This document shows, piece by piece, positions 23,740 through 32,724 of a stretch of 42,920 nt of DNA. How positions within the stretch are numbered: position 1 is the first letter of the stretch; each line of letters starts with the position of its first letter. Under the pieces are notes generated by a model, which saw nothing but the letters and a program-made list of their open reading frames with translations, did not search any database and was not told where the DNA came from. The translations under genes and the position numbers were made by a program. The stretch covers positions 1-42,920 of the forward strand of contig DPOU01000014.1 of NCBI GenBank assembly GCA_003539625.1, given 5' to 3'. This DNA comes from Acholeplasmatales bacterium (GTDB lineage: Bacteria > Bacillota_I > Bacilli_A > ML615J-28 > CAG-313).

Positions 23740-24609
23740 GTGCAACTAGTATGTGGAACTATTCGTGGATTTAGCGAAGAAAATAGAATTTTTGAAATTC
23801 GCGATAAAAATCGTGTTAAATTCTATTATCTAAGTAGAAGTCAATACAAAAGATTTAAACCATATTTAAATGAAGGACTTGTTGTGCATTTCACTTGCAA
23901 AGAAACAAGGACTAACCAATCCGGCTTTTTAGTATATGAAGTTGTTCACTTCATTAAAATGTTAAGACACTTACCAAGAAAAACGATAGTTTATTATGAT
24001 ATATCAACTATTAAACAGGGTGTTAAAAAAATATTTAGTCGTGATGGATATCGCTTGTTTTTAGATTTAGAATTTTCAATGCCACCACATGGATATGTGC
24101 ATGGCAATGGATTTGTATCAGAAATAATTGAGTATGGCCTTTATTTAGAAGACAATGAAGGAAACTTAATAACAACTGAATGGGGAATGATTAAACCAAG
24201 ACATAAAATAGGCATAAATTCTAGGACAATTGAGTTTTTAAAAATATCAGAAAATGATCTTAGATATGCGCCAAGTCCTTATAAGTTTTATAAGAAATTT
24301 AAAACCCTGTTAACAGCGTATCAACCAACAATTTATGTATGGGGGAAAAACGACATCAGTATGCTTGATTCTTTTTATAAAGAAAATAAATTTGTAAAAT
24401 TAGCAGAAAGAAAGAATTTTATTAATTTAATGCAAGTAATAAAAAATTACTATGGCATTAAAACCGACATTGGTTTATACAATGCGTATGAATTCTTTAA
24501 CGTAAAACAACCTAAAGAACAAGACCATAATGCATTAAACGATGCTGTGGCAACCGCTGATATTTTCAAACTATTTCAAAAGGAGTTAAACACTGACACA
24601 ATAGAATAA
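23740..24609 (+). CDS. DEDDh 3'-5' exonuclease-like protein (KapD/ERI-1 type) with N-terminal extra domain
   Basis: A 289-residue protein. Residues about 1-75 form a small beta-rich, OB- or cold-shock-like module (GTIRGFSEENRIFEIRDKNRVKFYYL). An exonuclease domain follows from about residue 105, with metal ligands in LFLDLEFSM (Asp, Glu), VWGKNDISML (Asp) and DHNALNDAVATA (His, Asp), the full DEDDh set. B. subtilis KapD, which inhibits the KinA sporulation pathway, belongs to this superfamily; the position 19 bases after gerE makes a spore role attractive but unproven. The start is GTG at 23740: the ATG two bases earlier is out of frame and stops after three codons, while AAAGGAG is well placed. 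Confidence 0.82.
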   Translation: MQLVCGTIRGFSEENRIFEIRDKNRVKFYYLSRSQYKRFKPYLNEGLVVHFTCKETRTNQSGFLVYEVVHFIKMLRHLPRKTIVYYDISTIKQGVKKIFSRDGYRLFLDLEFSMPPHGYVHGNGFVSEIIEYGLYLEDNEGNLITTEWGMIKPRHKIGINSRTIEFLKISENDLRYAPSPYKFYKKFKTLLTAYQPTIYVWGKNDISMLDSFYKENKFVKLAERKNFINLMQVIKNYYGIKTDIGLYNAYEFFNVKQPKEQDHNALNDAVATADIFKLFQKELNTDTIE

Positions 24610-24622
24610 CGAGAGGAAAACA

Positions 24623-26011
24623 ATGCTGATAGAAAAAATAAAAAAAGGTTTGGATAGCACCTACTATCTATTAGGAGTTGTCATCGCAATGATAATTTTT
24701 TGGGCAATTCCTTATACACTATTAGAAATAAACATCTTAAAATATCAAGAAACTGTAAAACTTTTTGAAAATATAGCATTAATATTAATAGGCGTATTTA
24801 TTTTATTAACATTAAGTTTTTATGAAAATATCTTTTATATAGTTCCTATTATAGTTTTTGTACCTTTTATGTTTTCACATTCATTTGATGTATACACTAC
24901 ACCAAAATGTATATACGTTGCTATTGGATTATTAATACTTGGATTAATTATTCATTTTATTAGATTTAAACCTAAATTTAAAAGAGGTCATTTTTTATTA
25001 GGTATATCATTACTAGGAATAACAATGATTACTGGAGGAATTGGCTTTAAAGAAGCAAACTATTTTGCAAATGTCATTATCGTTGCGGGATGTGCAATTG
25101 GTATGGTATTTGTTTACTTATTATTATCATCTACTGTAAAAGTAGAATTTGAAAAATTTGCGTTACTAATGACATGTTTAGGATTGTATCTTACGTTTCA
25201 ATTACTAACTTACTATTTACTACAAGATAGTATAATTGAAGCATTGTCACAAAAACTCAGTAATGTCGGATGGGGTATTAGTAATAACATTGCTTTAATG
25301 TTGCTAGTAACTATTCCTTTTACAACTTATTTATGTTATATAAACACTACTAAAAAATGTCTATTATACTATATACTTGCGGTTATTCAGATGGCAGCTG
25401 TAGTACTAACCTATTCTAGAGGTGCACTTCTTGCAATGATTGTTGGTATTGTTATTATGGTAATAATAGGTATGAAAATGGGAAGCGATAAGAAACTTCT
25501 TAAAAATTTATTTCTTATAACAACAGCACTTGTAATTTTGCTTGTTGTAGTTCTTTGCATATCTAGTAGAGAAATATTTGAAAAAATGATGGCTATGATT
25601 TTAGACTTTGATTTTAAAGATGGAAACAATCGCTTTCCAATATATAAAGCATGTCTAGAAAAAATTAAACATTACCCAATATTTGGCTGTGGTATGTTGT
25701 CTTGCTTTGATGCAGAAACAGGTCAATTTATGTGGGCACATAGTACCATACTTCATACAACAACAACAATGGGACTTGTTGGAACCATTGCACTTATATA
25801 TCATATGTTTGAGAAATACTATTATTTTTTCAAAAAAGCTGAATTATGGAAACTAATGGTTATCCTATCACTTGGGATGTCTGACTTATATGGTATGATT
25901 GATGTAAGCTACTATTTTATTAATTATATGGTACTTATGATAGTTATATTGTCTGTAGTAGATTTTAAAATTGAAGATAAACCTTTATTTTCAAAAACCG
26001 AAGTTATGTAA
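24623..26011 (+). CDS. O-antigen ligase/polymerase-like membrane protein (Wzy_C family)
   Basis: A 462-residue protein with about eleven to twelve transmembrane segments. Landmarks of the O-antigen ligase family are VLTYSRGALLAM (about residue 260), then the large outside loop with NNRFPIYKACLEKIKHYPIFGCGM and WAHSTILHTTTTMGLVG. Such proteins join or polymerise lipid-linked glycans; in Gram-positive bacteria they act on capsule, teichoic-acid-like or spore-associated polymers. No glycosyltransferases lie beside it, so the polymer is unknown. It follows the exonuclease gene by 13 bases with GAGAGGAAAA as ribosome site, so it may belong to the gerE transcript. A strong terminator follows its stop. 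Confidence 0.82.
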   Translation: MLIEKIKKGLDSTYYLLGVVIAMIIFWAIPYTLLEINILKYQETVKLFENIALILIGVFILLTLSFYENIFYIVPIIVFVPFMFSHSFDVYTTPKCIYVAIGLLILGLIIHFIRFKPKFKRGHFLLGISLLGITMITGGIGFKEANYFANVIIVAGCAIGMVFVYLLLSSTVKVEFEKFALLMTCLGLYLTFQLLTYYLLQDSIIEALSQKLSNVGWGISNNIALMLLVTIPFTTYLCYINTTKKCLLYYILAVIQMAAVVLTYSRGALLAMIVGIVIMVIIGMKMGSDKKLLKNLFLITTALVILLVVVLCISSREIFEKMMAMILDFDFKDGNNRFPIYKACLEKIKHYPIFGCGMLSCFDAETGQFMWAHSTILHTTTTMGLVGTIALIYHMFEKYYYFFKKAELWKLMVILSLGMSDLYGMIDVSYYFINYMVLMIVILSVVDFKIEDKPLFSKTEVM

Positions 26012-26040
26012 AAAAAGCACATTATGTGCTTTTTTCTTTT
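26011..26040 (+). terminator. Terminator after the O-antigen ligase-like gene
   Basis: An 11-bp perfect stem (AAAAAAGCACA / TGTGCTTTTTT) with loop TTA and a T-rich tail. It is symmetric enough to work in both directions. Confidence 0.92.
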
Positions 26041-26065
26041 ACACAAAAATTTCTTTACAATAAAA

Positions 26066-26094
26066 TTGCTAAAATAAATGAATTCAAGTATAAT
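26066..26094 (+). promoter_or_regulatory. Sigma-A promoter of the dipeptidase-GHL10 operon
   Basis: TTGCTA (26066-26071), a 17-bp spacer and TATAAT (26089-26094), 18 bases before the ATG. Confidence 0.7.
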
Positions 26095-26111
26095 ATTTAT
26101 GGTGATAAAAA

Positions 26112-26990
26112 ATGAAAATATATGATACACATAGTGATATACTATTTAATTTATATCAAAGACATATGGATGGTGAACAAAAAATATTTGAACGCTACCA
26201 TCTAAATAATTTAAAAAAAGGCGGAGTAGTTGGTGGAATTTGGGTAGTCTATAGTGAAACCGATTTTGATGTTTTTAACGCTTATAAGATTGCTTTAGAA
26301 GAATTTGCACCTTACAAAAATAAATTTGATGTAGTTTATGGCTTAGAAGGACTAAGAAATGTTGCAACTATTGAAGATTTTGATAAACTATATAATCTTG
26401 GTGTAAGACATGCTAGTTTAACTTGGAATGAAGAAAACCATTTTGCGACAGGGGTAGCAGGCGATAAAGACAGAGGCTTACAACCACTTGGTAAAGAATT
26501 ACTAAAATATATGAATGAAAAAAATATGATTATCGATGTATCCCATCTTAATGTAAAGAGTTTTTATGATGTTTTAGAAGAAAATCCTAAAATATTAATT
26601 GCGAGTCATTCAGATGCATATTCGTTAAGCAACCATCGTCGTAATCTAAATGATGATCAACTAAAGAAGTTGAAAGAACAAAATGGTTTTGTTGGCGTTA
26701 ATTCTGCTCGCAATTTTGTTTCACACGAAAAAGAAAAACAAAATATTGATGGTTTAATTGATCATATAATTTATATTGGTGAACATATTGGTATTGATCA
26801 TGTAATGTTTGGCCTAGATATGATGGATTTTTTAAGTGACTATGATAACGCTAACTTAAATGACTTAAGGAGTCATGCTGATGCATGCAACATCGAAAGT
26901 CATTTAATAAAACGAGGATTTACTAAAGAAGAGATTGAAATGATTGGCTCTAAAAATTTCTTAAGAGCTATTACTAATGTAAAAAGATAG
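26112..26990 (+). CDS. Membrane-dipeptidase-like metallopeptidase (peptidase M19)
   Basis: A 292-residue cytosolic zinc peptidase of the amidohydrolase fold. Metal-binding and active-site segments are present: YDTHSDILFN (HxD, residue 5-7), VYGLEGLRN (Glu), IIDVSHLN and IASHSDAYSLSNHRRNL, and a C-terminal GLDMMDFL Asp. M19 enzymes cleave dipeptides, often with a D-residue at the C-terminal side. No signal peptide is present. It is shorter than many relatives (about 310-330). It heads an operon with two GHL10 proteins (10 bases to the next), which suggests recycling of wall-type peptides or glycans. Confidence 0.92.
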   Translation: MKIYDTHSDILFNLYQRHMDGEQKIFERYHLNNLKKGGVVGGIWVVYSETDFDVFNAYKIALEEFAPYKNKFDVVYGLEGLRNVATIEDFDKLYNLGVRHASLTWNEENHFATGVAGDKDRGLQPLGKELLKYMNEKNMIIDVSHLNVKSFYDVLEENPKILIASHSDAYSLSNHRRNLNDDQLKKLKEQNGFVGVNSARNFVSHEKEKQNIDGLIDHIIYIGEHIGIDHVMFGLDMMDFLSDYDNANLNDLRSHADACNIESHLIKRGFTKEEIEMIGSKNFLRAITNVKR

Positions 26991-26999
26991 GAGAATTTG

Positions 27000-29462
27000 A
27001 TGAAAAAGAAAATAGTTCTGTTAAGCATATTTTTGTTAACTATAAGTACTTTGTTAATTGTAAAAAGCAAGAATGTTATCGCATATACCGGTGCTGATAA
27101 ATTAAAAAATTATCAACAAGTAGATACCGAATTTAGAGGTGTTTGGGTAGCAACAGTATATAATCTAGACATGAAAAAGCAAAAAGGTACTAATGCAGAG
27201 GCTATCAACGAATGGAAAAATCGTTATTTGACTATTCTTGATACCGCAAAAGCTAACAATTTAAACGCAATAATATTTCAAATAAGACCATGTAATGATG
27301 CTTTTTATCCATCTGAATATAACCCATGGAGCGAATATCTTTGTGGTTATGGTGTAAATCCTGGCTGGGATCCATTAGAATGGATGATAGAAGTTACACA
27401 TGAATATGGATTAGAATATCATGCTTGGCTTAATCCATATCGAGCAACCGTTAGTTCGAGTGTATCTATAATTGAAAAAAGTGGTACTATTCGTAATGTT
27501 GTTGATTATGATGATCAAAAGTTGCAAGCTGATAAAAAATCAGTTTTTGGTAGTTTAAAAAACCGAGCAGGAAAAACTCCAAGTGGTAGCGATTATCAAA
27601 ACCCTGTTTTTTCAGAAGGTAAACAACTAGAACATAATGTTGTACTAGGTGCTGAAGATAAATATGTTTTAAATCCAGCAGCTAGTGAAACAATTGAACA
27701 CTTAGAAAATACTATAGAAGAAATCATTACTAATTACAATATTGATGGAATTCATTTTGATGATTATTTTTACCCATATACAGCTACATATAGTAGTATA
27801 GGTACTGTAAAAGAATATAAAGGATTATCTTTTTCAACTGAACCTAAAATTGATTATGCGGACTATCAAGCATATAAAACTGCTGGCGGTGAACTTTCAC
27901 TTTACAACTGGCGTAGGGAAAATGTTAATAAACTTATTAGTAATTTAAGTAAATTAGTTAGAGATAAAAATGCTCAAAAAGAAACCCCTTGTGCGTTTGG
28001 TATTAGTCCTGCCGCAAGATGGGCACCATCACTTGAAGCTTGTTCTGCAAATCCTGAAAGAGGAGCTGAAGGTGGTATGTCTGGAAGTTGTAACAACTAT
28101 TATTCATATTCTGATTTATATGCGGATACCAAAAAATGGGTAGATGAAGAATGGATTGATTACATTTTACCTCAAGCTTATACTAAACTTGGTAGCGGGT
28201 ATGAAGAAATAGTTAGATGGTGGAGTGAAGCAGTAAAAAATAGTAAGACTAAATTATATATTGGCACCGCAACGTATCAATTGGATAGTTGGAATGATGT
28301 ATCTGAAGTTTATTATCAAATAAGATACAATCAATCAGAAAAATTAAATGTTAATGGCTATGTTATGTATGATTACACCAGTCTTACGAAAGGAAAAGGA
28401 AAAATTGGCATTAATTTAGTTACAAGAGGATGCTTTAAAAATGATGCATTAACACCAATATATTCAACTTATAACTACAAAAATACGGTTGAAGAGTTAT
28501 CTACGATTAAGAAAATTATTGCAAGCGAAGAAAATGCATATGATGTATTGGTAGAAAAAGTTAATGACGCAAAAGCATACGCAATATATCAATTTGATGA
28601 TATTGAAAGTATTAAAACTGAAAATTGTCTAGCAAGCAATATGGTCGCAATGAATTTAAACTCTGATGATGCTCTTTCAATCAAAAAATATGATGAAACA
28701 AAAATTTATGTTCTTGCAACAATAAGTAAAAGTAATACTATATATATTGGTGAAACAATTGATTTTACTAAAAATATTAACCATGTGCCAACGGTAACAA
28801 TAACAGATTTAAAATCAGAATACTTATTAAATGATTCGGCAAACTTTAACATTACTATTGATGATGTTGACAAGGATATACTAGATGTAAAAGTATATGC
28901 CGTAATAGGGAAAAACGAACAAATGATTCGTTCAAACCAATTTGAAAGTGGGACAATAAAAATTAATTGGAATCATAACATATCTACTGATACTAATGGA
29001 ATTTCAATAAAAGTAGTAGTCAACGATGGTTTTAATGAAGTTACTTATACAAGTGAAAAATTTAAATTAGTTGAATATTGTAGCCAACATTCATTTGAAC
29101 CGGCTGATTGTACAACACCAAAAACATGTTCACTATGTGGCTATGAAGAAGGTGAACCACTTGGTCATGATTTAGAGCATCATGAAGGAAAAGATGCAAC
29201 ATGTACTAGCGCTGGCTACGAAGAATATGATACATGTAAAAGATGTGATTATACAACATACCAAGAAATTCCTGCCCTTGGACATGAATGGGTAGATGCA
29301 ACAACCGAAGCACCAAAGACATGTACGAGATGTAAAGAGACTGTTGGTGAAAAATTACCAACCGAAAAGAAAAATTGTAAAAATAAAAAAACAATACTTA
29401 CAATTGTTAGTTTGGTTAGTTTAAGTATGACATTAATAACAATAAAGAGAAAGGAATATTAA
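27000..29462 (+). CDS. Exported GHL10 glycosyl-hydrolase-like protein with CxxC/LGH repeats
   Basis: An 820-residue secreted or surface protein. There is a signal peptide (about residues 1-31, KKKIVLLSIFLLTISTLLIV). A GHL10 (formerly DUF187, YngK-like) TIM-barrel domain follows, from FRGVWVATVYNLD (about 45) to about 480, with IIFQIRPCNDAFY, YHAWLNPYRA, GIHFDDYFYPY and YILPQAYTKL. Then come Ig-like regions (about 490-690) and two to three short repeats with CxxC knuckles and LGH endings (TPKTCSLCGYEEGEPLGH; DTCKRCDYTTYQEIPALGH; APKTCTRCKETVGEKL). A C-terminal hydrophobic helix with a basic tail (about 800-815) should anchor it. The start at 27000 has AGGAG seven bases before it; a TTG at 26997 is too close. 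The substrate is not established; wall or mucin-type glycans are possible. Confidence 0.88.
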   Translation: MKKKIVLLSIFLLTISTLLIVKSKNVIAYTGADKLKNYQQVDTEFRGVWVATVYNLDMKKQKGTNAEAINEWKNRYLTILDTAKANNLNAIIFQIRPCNDAFYPSEYNPWSEYLCGYGVNPGWDPLEWMIEVTHEYGLEYHAWLNPYRATVSSSVSIIEKSGTIRNVVDYDDQKLQADKKSVFGSLKNRAGKTPSGSDYQNPVFSEGKQLEHNVVLGAEDKYVLNPAASETIEHLENTIEEIITNYNIDGIHFDDYFYPYTATYSSIGTVKEYKGLSFSTEPKIDYADYQAYKTAGGELSLYNWRRENVNKLISNLSKLVRDKNAQKETPCAFGISPAARWAPSLEACSANPERGAEGGMSGSCNNYYSYSDLYADTKKWVDEEWIDYILPQAYTKLGSGYEEIVRWWSEAVKNSKTKLYIGTATYQLDSWNDVSEVYYQIRYNQSEKLNVNGYVMYDYTSLTKGKGKIGINLVTRGCFKNDALTPIYSTYNYKNTVEELSTIKKIIASEENAYDVLVEKVNDAKAYAIYQFDDIESIKTENCLASNMVAMNLNSDDALSIKKYDETKIYVLATISKSNTIYIGETIDFTKNINHVPTVTITDLKSEYLLNDSANFNITIDDVDKDILDVKVYAVIGKNEQMIRSNQFESGTIKINWNHNISTDTNGISIKVVVNDGFNEVTYTSEKFKLVEYCSQHSFEPADCTTPKTCSLCGYEEGEPLGHDLEHHEGKDATCTSAGYEEYDTCKRCDYTTYQEIPALGHEWVDATTEAPKTCTRCKETVGEKLPTEKKNCKNKKTILTIVSLVSLSMTLITIKRKEY

Positions 29463-29464
29463 AA

Positions 29465-30730
29465 ATGAAACTTTATAAATATAATCAAGATGAGACAGTA
29501 AAATATTGGGATACACAAGAGGAAATTGATATTCCTGAATATAAATTCAATGAAAAAGATGTTAGAGGCGTTTGGGTATCTAATGTTGCAAATATTGATA
29601 CACCATCTAACTTAGGTAAAGAAGAATATCAAGAATACCTAAGAAATATGATCAAGAATATTGCAAGTTATAATATGAACACAGTAATATTTCAAGTTAG
29701 ACCCGCATCAGATGCTTATTATGAATCAAAACTTAACCCATGGTCAAGATATATAACAGGTACAGAAGGTAAAAATCCTGGCTTCGATGTTTTACAATTT
29801 GTAATAGATGAGGCAAAAAAATATGGTATAAAAGTTCATGCCTGGATGAATCCTTATCGTGTAAGTGTTAGTGCTCTAAATCTAGAAAATTGTACAATTG
29901 AAGAAGCTAAAAATGCTTACCTAGAAGGATTAGATGAAAAGAATTTTGCAAGAAGACATCCTGAACATACATTAGTTGATGGCGCTAACAAAGTTATTCT
30001 TTGCCCATCACATCCCGAAGTAATTGATTTCGTTACTAAATCAATTATGGAAGTAGTTGATAACTATGATGTTGAAGGTGTTCACATTGATGATTATTTC
30101 TACCCTTATGGTAAAATACCTTATGAAAGAGAAGAACAAGATTTCTTAAAATATCGTACATCAGCGGATCAAAACTTTGAAGATTGGCGTAGAAGTAATG
30201 TAGATGTAATGATTAAAAACATTCATGATGAATTGAAAAAATCGTTTAGCAAAACAGGCAAAAAAATATTGTTTGGAATAAGCCCATTTGCCATATATCG
30301 TACTAATACTAAAGTTAGAGAAGACGGTTGGGACAAAGGCTCATTCAACGCTGCCGGTGCATTACAATGCTATTCTGAATTATATTCTGATGTATACAAA
30401 TGGATGAAAGAAGGTTGGATAGATTACGTTGTTCCCCAAGTATATTTCCCATTTGAACGCGCTGATGTAACTTATCATGATTTAACTAAATGGTGGAGTA
30501 ATCTTGCAAAAGAAACTAATACAATACTTTATATTGGACAAGCATTATATCAAATGGGTTCTAATGAAGTATGGCAAAACCCTAAAGAAATGGAAAACCA
30601 ATTAAAATTCAATTGTCAATTTGATCAAATAAGCGGAACAATTTTCTTTACTTACAAAGACTTAGTTCCTGGACAAAATCAAATAAAAGATGAAGGATTA
30701 AAGACAATAAAAGCCCTTTGGGTTAAATAA
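29465..30730 (+). CDS. Cytosolic GHL10 glycosyl-hydrolase-like protein
   Basis: A 421-residue paralogue of the preceding gene's catalytic domain, with the same blocks: VRGVWVSNVANID, VIFQVRPASDAYYESKLNPWS, HAWMNPYR, VHIDDYFYPYG and YVVPQVYFPF. It has no signal peptide, repeats or anchor, so it should work in the cytoplasm. It starts two bases after the exported paralogue (GAAAGGAAT ribosome site), so the pair is made together. One explanation is outside cleavage by the first protein and inside cleavage of imported fragments by this one. The usual GHL10 acidic residues in HIDDYFYPY are retained. A clear terminator follows. Confidence 0.9.
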   Translation: MKLYKYNQDETVKYWDTQEEIDIPEYKFNEKDVRGVWVSNVANIDTPSNLGKEEYQEYLRNMIKNIASYNMNTVIFQVRPASDAYYESKLNPWSRYITGTEGKNPGFDVLQFVIDEAKKYGIKVHAWMNPYRVSVSALNLENCTIEEAKNAYLEGLDEKNFARRHPEHTLVDGANKVILCPSHPEVIDFVTKSIMEVVDNYDVEGVHIDDYFYPYGKIPYEREEQDFLKYRTSADQNFEDWRRSNVDVMIKNIHDELKKSFSKTGKKILFGISPFAIYRTNTKVREDGWDKGSFNAAGALQCYSELYSDVYKWMKEGWIDYVVPQVYFPFERADVTYHDLTKWWSNLAKETNTILYIGQALYQMGSNEVWQNPKEMENQLKFNCQFDQISGTIFFTYKDLVPGQNQIKDEGLKTIKALWVK

Positions 30731-30743
30731 AAAATCAGCAATT

Positions 30744-30777
30744 TGGCTAAGTATTTATCAAATACTTGGCCTTTTTT
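30744..30777 (+). terminator. Terminator of the dipeptidase-GHL10 operon
   Basis: GGCTAAGTATTT-ATC-AAATACTTGGCC, a 12-bp stem with one mismatch and a 3-base loop, then TTTTTT. Confidence 0.92.
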
Positions 30778-30828
30778 ATGTTGGATTTTATTGGAATCTG
30801 AAAATTAGCGATTTTGGTAGCCAATTCC

Positions 30829-30857
30829 TTGAATAAAAACGTTTTCTTTGGTATAAT
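30829..30857 (+). promoter_or_regulatory. Sigma-A promoter of the GH20/ABC transport operon
   Basis: TTGAAT (30829-30834), a 17-bp spacer and TATAAT (30852-30857). The leader to the start codon is about 58 bases. A second, weaker -10-like AATAAT lies at 30864. Confidence 0.78.
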
Positions 30858-30921
30858 AAGTTGAATAATATGGCAAAATGCGCGTATTAGGGCAAATTGT
30901 AGAAAGGATAGCAAAATTCTT

Positions 30922-32724
30922 ATGTTGATACCAAGACCCCATGAAATAAAAAAGAGTGGTAGTATACTTAAAAATAAGGCAATCGGTAAAGTTGAAAATG
31001 CCTTTAGTCCGCTACTATTTAGGCATTACAAAGATATGATTTTAGCAGATGATTCTAGCCCAACTATTTTAGAAATTAAACAAGATTTGAGTGTTGAAAA
31101 TGAAGAAGAATATCATTTGATTATTCAAGAAGATCGTATACAAATAATTTCAAAAACTGAAAAAGCAGCTTTCTATGGATTAGTTACCTTAAAACAATTA
31201 CAGAGTGAACAAATAATTGAAACTCAAGAAATAAAAGATAAACCAGATTTAGAAGTTAGAGGGTTGATGCTTGATATTAGTAGAGCCAAAGTCTTAAATG
31301 TTTCATCAATTAAAAAAATAATTGATTTAGTGGCTGAATTAAAATATAACCACTTAGAACTTTATGTTGAAGGCTTCTCATATGAATACAAAAATATCAA
31401 AGAAGCATTAGCTGATAAAAACTATTTAACACAAGAAGAATACTTAGAAGTTGAAAAATACGCGATTGAAAAATATATTGATTTTGTACCTAACCAAAAT
31501 GGCTTTGGACATATGAGTGATTGGCTAGCGTTAGATAAGTTCAAAGAACTTGCGGAATGCCCAGATGGCTTTGAAATATGGGGTTCAAAAAGACCACCAT
31601 CAACTCTTGATCCAACCAATCCAAAATCATTTGAATTAGTTAAACAAATGTATGAAGAAATGATACCATTTACAAAATCAAAATACTTTAATATGAATTT
31701 TGATGAACCTTACGAATTAGGACATGGAAAAAGTAAACAAGAATGCTTAAAAACATCTACGGAAGATGTTTACATAGAATACTTAGAAAAACTTGCTAAT
31801 GTTGTTAGAAAATATAATAAAACACCGATGATTTGGGGTGATGTTTTAGTAAAACATCCCGATAAAATCTCAAAGCTATCAAAAGATATCGTATTTATTG
31901 ATTGGGGTTATAACAAAGCATATGACTTTGTTAACCATGCTAAAATGCTTGAAGAATTAAAAGTAAAATATTTGCTTGCACCAGGAACATCAACTTGGTC
32001 TTCAATAACTGGTAGATTTATCGATATGAAAGAAACTATTGAAAATAGTACATATGCTTCAAAAAAATATCATGGATTAGGAATCTTACTTACTGACTGG
32101 GGAGATATGGGACATTTACAATATCTACCGTCTAGTTATTTAGGATTTATCTATGGAGCAATGCTATCATGGTCTAGTGGTACAATTGAAGATGCAGAAA
32201 AGTATTTGGCAATTATTTTAAATGATGAAACACTTGCAAAAGTAATTGTTGAATTATCACACTATCACGAACTTGAAGGTGAATATCGTGATTATGGCAC
32301 AAGATTATTTGCATCTATTATGTGGGCTGAACATGGTAGAAGACAAGATGATAAAGTAAACTTCTTCTTAAATAGAATGAAATCTAATATCATTAGTTAT
32401 GAAGCAGTCCAAAAATTACATGACTTATTTATTCAAGAAAAAAATAAATTACAAAATGCAAAAGAATGTTTAGAAAAAGATGAAATAAAAAACGCTATTT
32501 TGTTACTTGAAACATTATTAGACATAAACGAAAGACTTCATAGTTATCTAGATAATTGTATAGTTAACTTTGATGAACCAATTAAAAATTTAGAGAAATA
32601 CTTAGAAAACCATAAAAAATTATGGCTAGCCAGAAATATTAAAGAGGGTTACGCATTTAGTGCCAATCGTATAAATTGGCTTATTGAAATGCTTATGTGT
32701 CTAGACAGAAAGGAGAAAATATGA
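30922..32724 (+). CDS. Glycoside hydrolase family 20-like beta-N-acetylhexosaminidase
   Basis: A 600-residue protein without a signal peptide. Residues about 1-110 resemble the GH20b accessory domain (EEYHLIIQEDRIQIISKTEKAAFYGLVTLKQL). The catalytic barrel starts EVRGLMLDISRAKVLNVSSIKKIID (about 110) and has the acidic pair in FNMNFDEPYELG, where most family members read HxGxDE. The C-terminal 150 residues are helical. GH20 enzymes remove terminal GlcNAc or GalNAc through substrate assistance. It should act in the cytosol on sugars imported by the transporter encoded downstream; its stop overlaps the binding-protein start. The altered residues before the DE pair mean specificity may differ from chitobiose or wall fragments. 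Confidence 0.85.
   Translation: MLIPRPHEIKKSGSILKNKAIGKVENAFSPLLFRHYKDMILADDSSPTILEIKQDLSVENEEEYHLIIQEDRIQIISKTEKAAFYGLVTLKQLQSEQIIETQEIKDKPDLEVRGLMLDISRAKVLNVSSIKKIIDLVAELKYNHLELYVEGFSYEYKNIKEALADKNYLTQEEYLEVEKYAIEKYIDFVPNQNGFGHMSDWLALDKFKELAECPDGFEIWGSKRPPSTLDPTNPKSFELVKQMYEEMIPFTKSKYFNMNFDEPYELGHGKSKQECLKTSTEDVYIEYLEKLANVVRKYNKTPMIWGDVLVKHPDKISKLSKDIVFIDWGYNKAYDFVNHAKMLEELKVKYLLAPGTSTWSSITGRFIDMKETIENSTYASKKYHGLGILLTDWGDMGHLQYLPSSYLGFIYGAMLSWSSGTIEDAEKYLAIILNDETLAKVIVELSHYHELEGEYRDYGTRLFASIMWAEHGRRQDDKVNFFLNRMKSNIISYEAVQKLHDLFIQEKNKLQNAKECLEKDEIKNAILLLETLLDINERLHSYLDNCIVNFDEPIKNLEKYLENHKKLWLARNIKEGYAFSANRINWLIEMLMCLDRKEKI

Noticed and set aside
29340..29462. Sortase-type anchor (LPTE near the end of the exported GHL10 protein)
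   Set aside because: The motif lacks the TG of LPxTG. A hydrophobic helix and basic tail are present, but plain membrane anchoring is the simpler reading.
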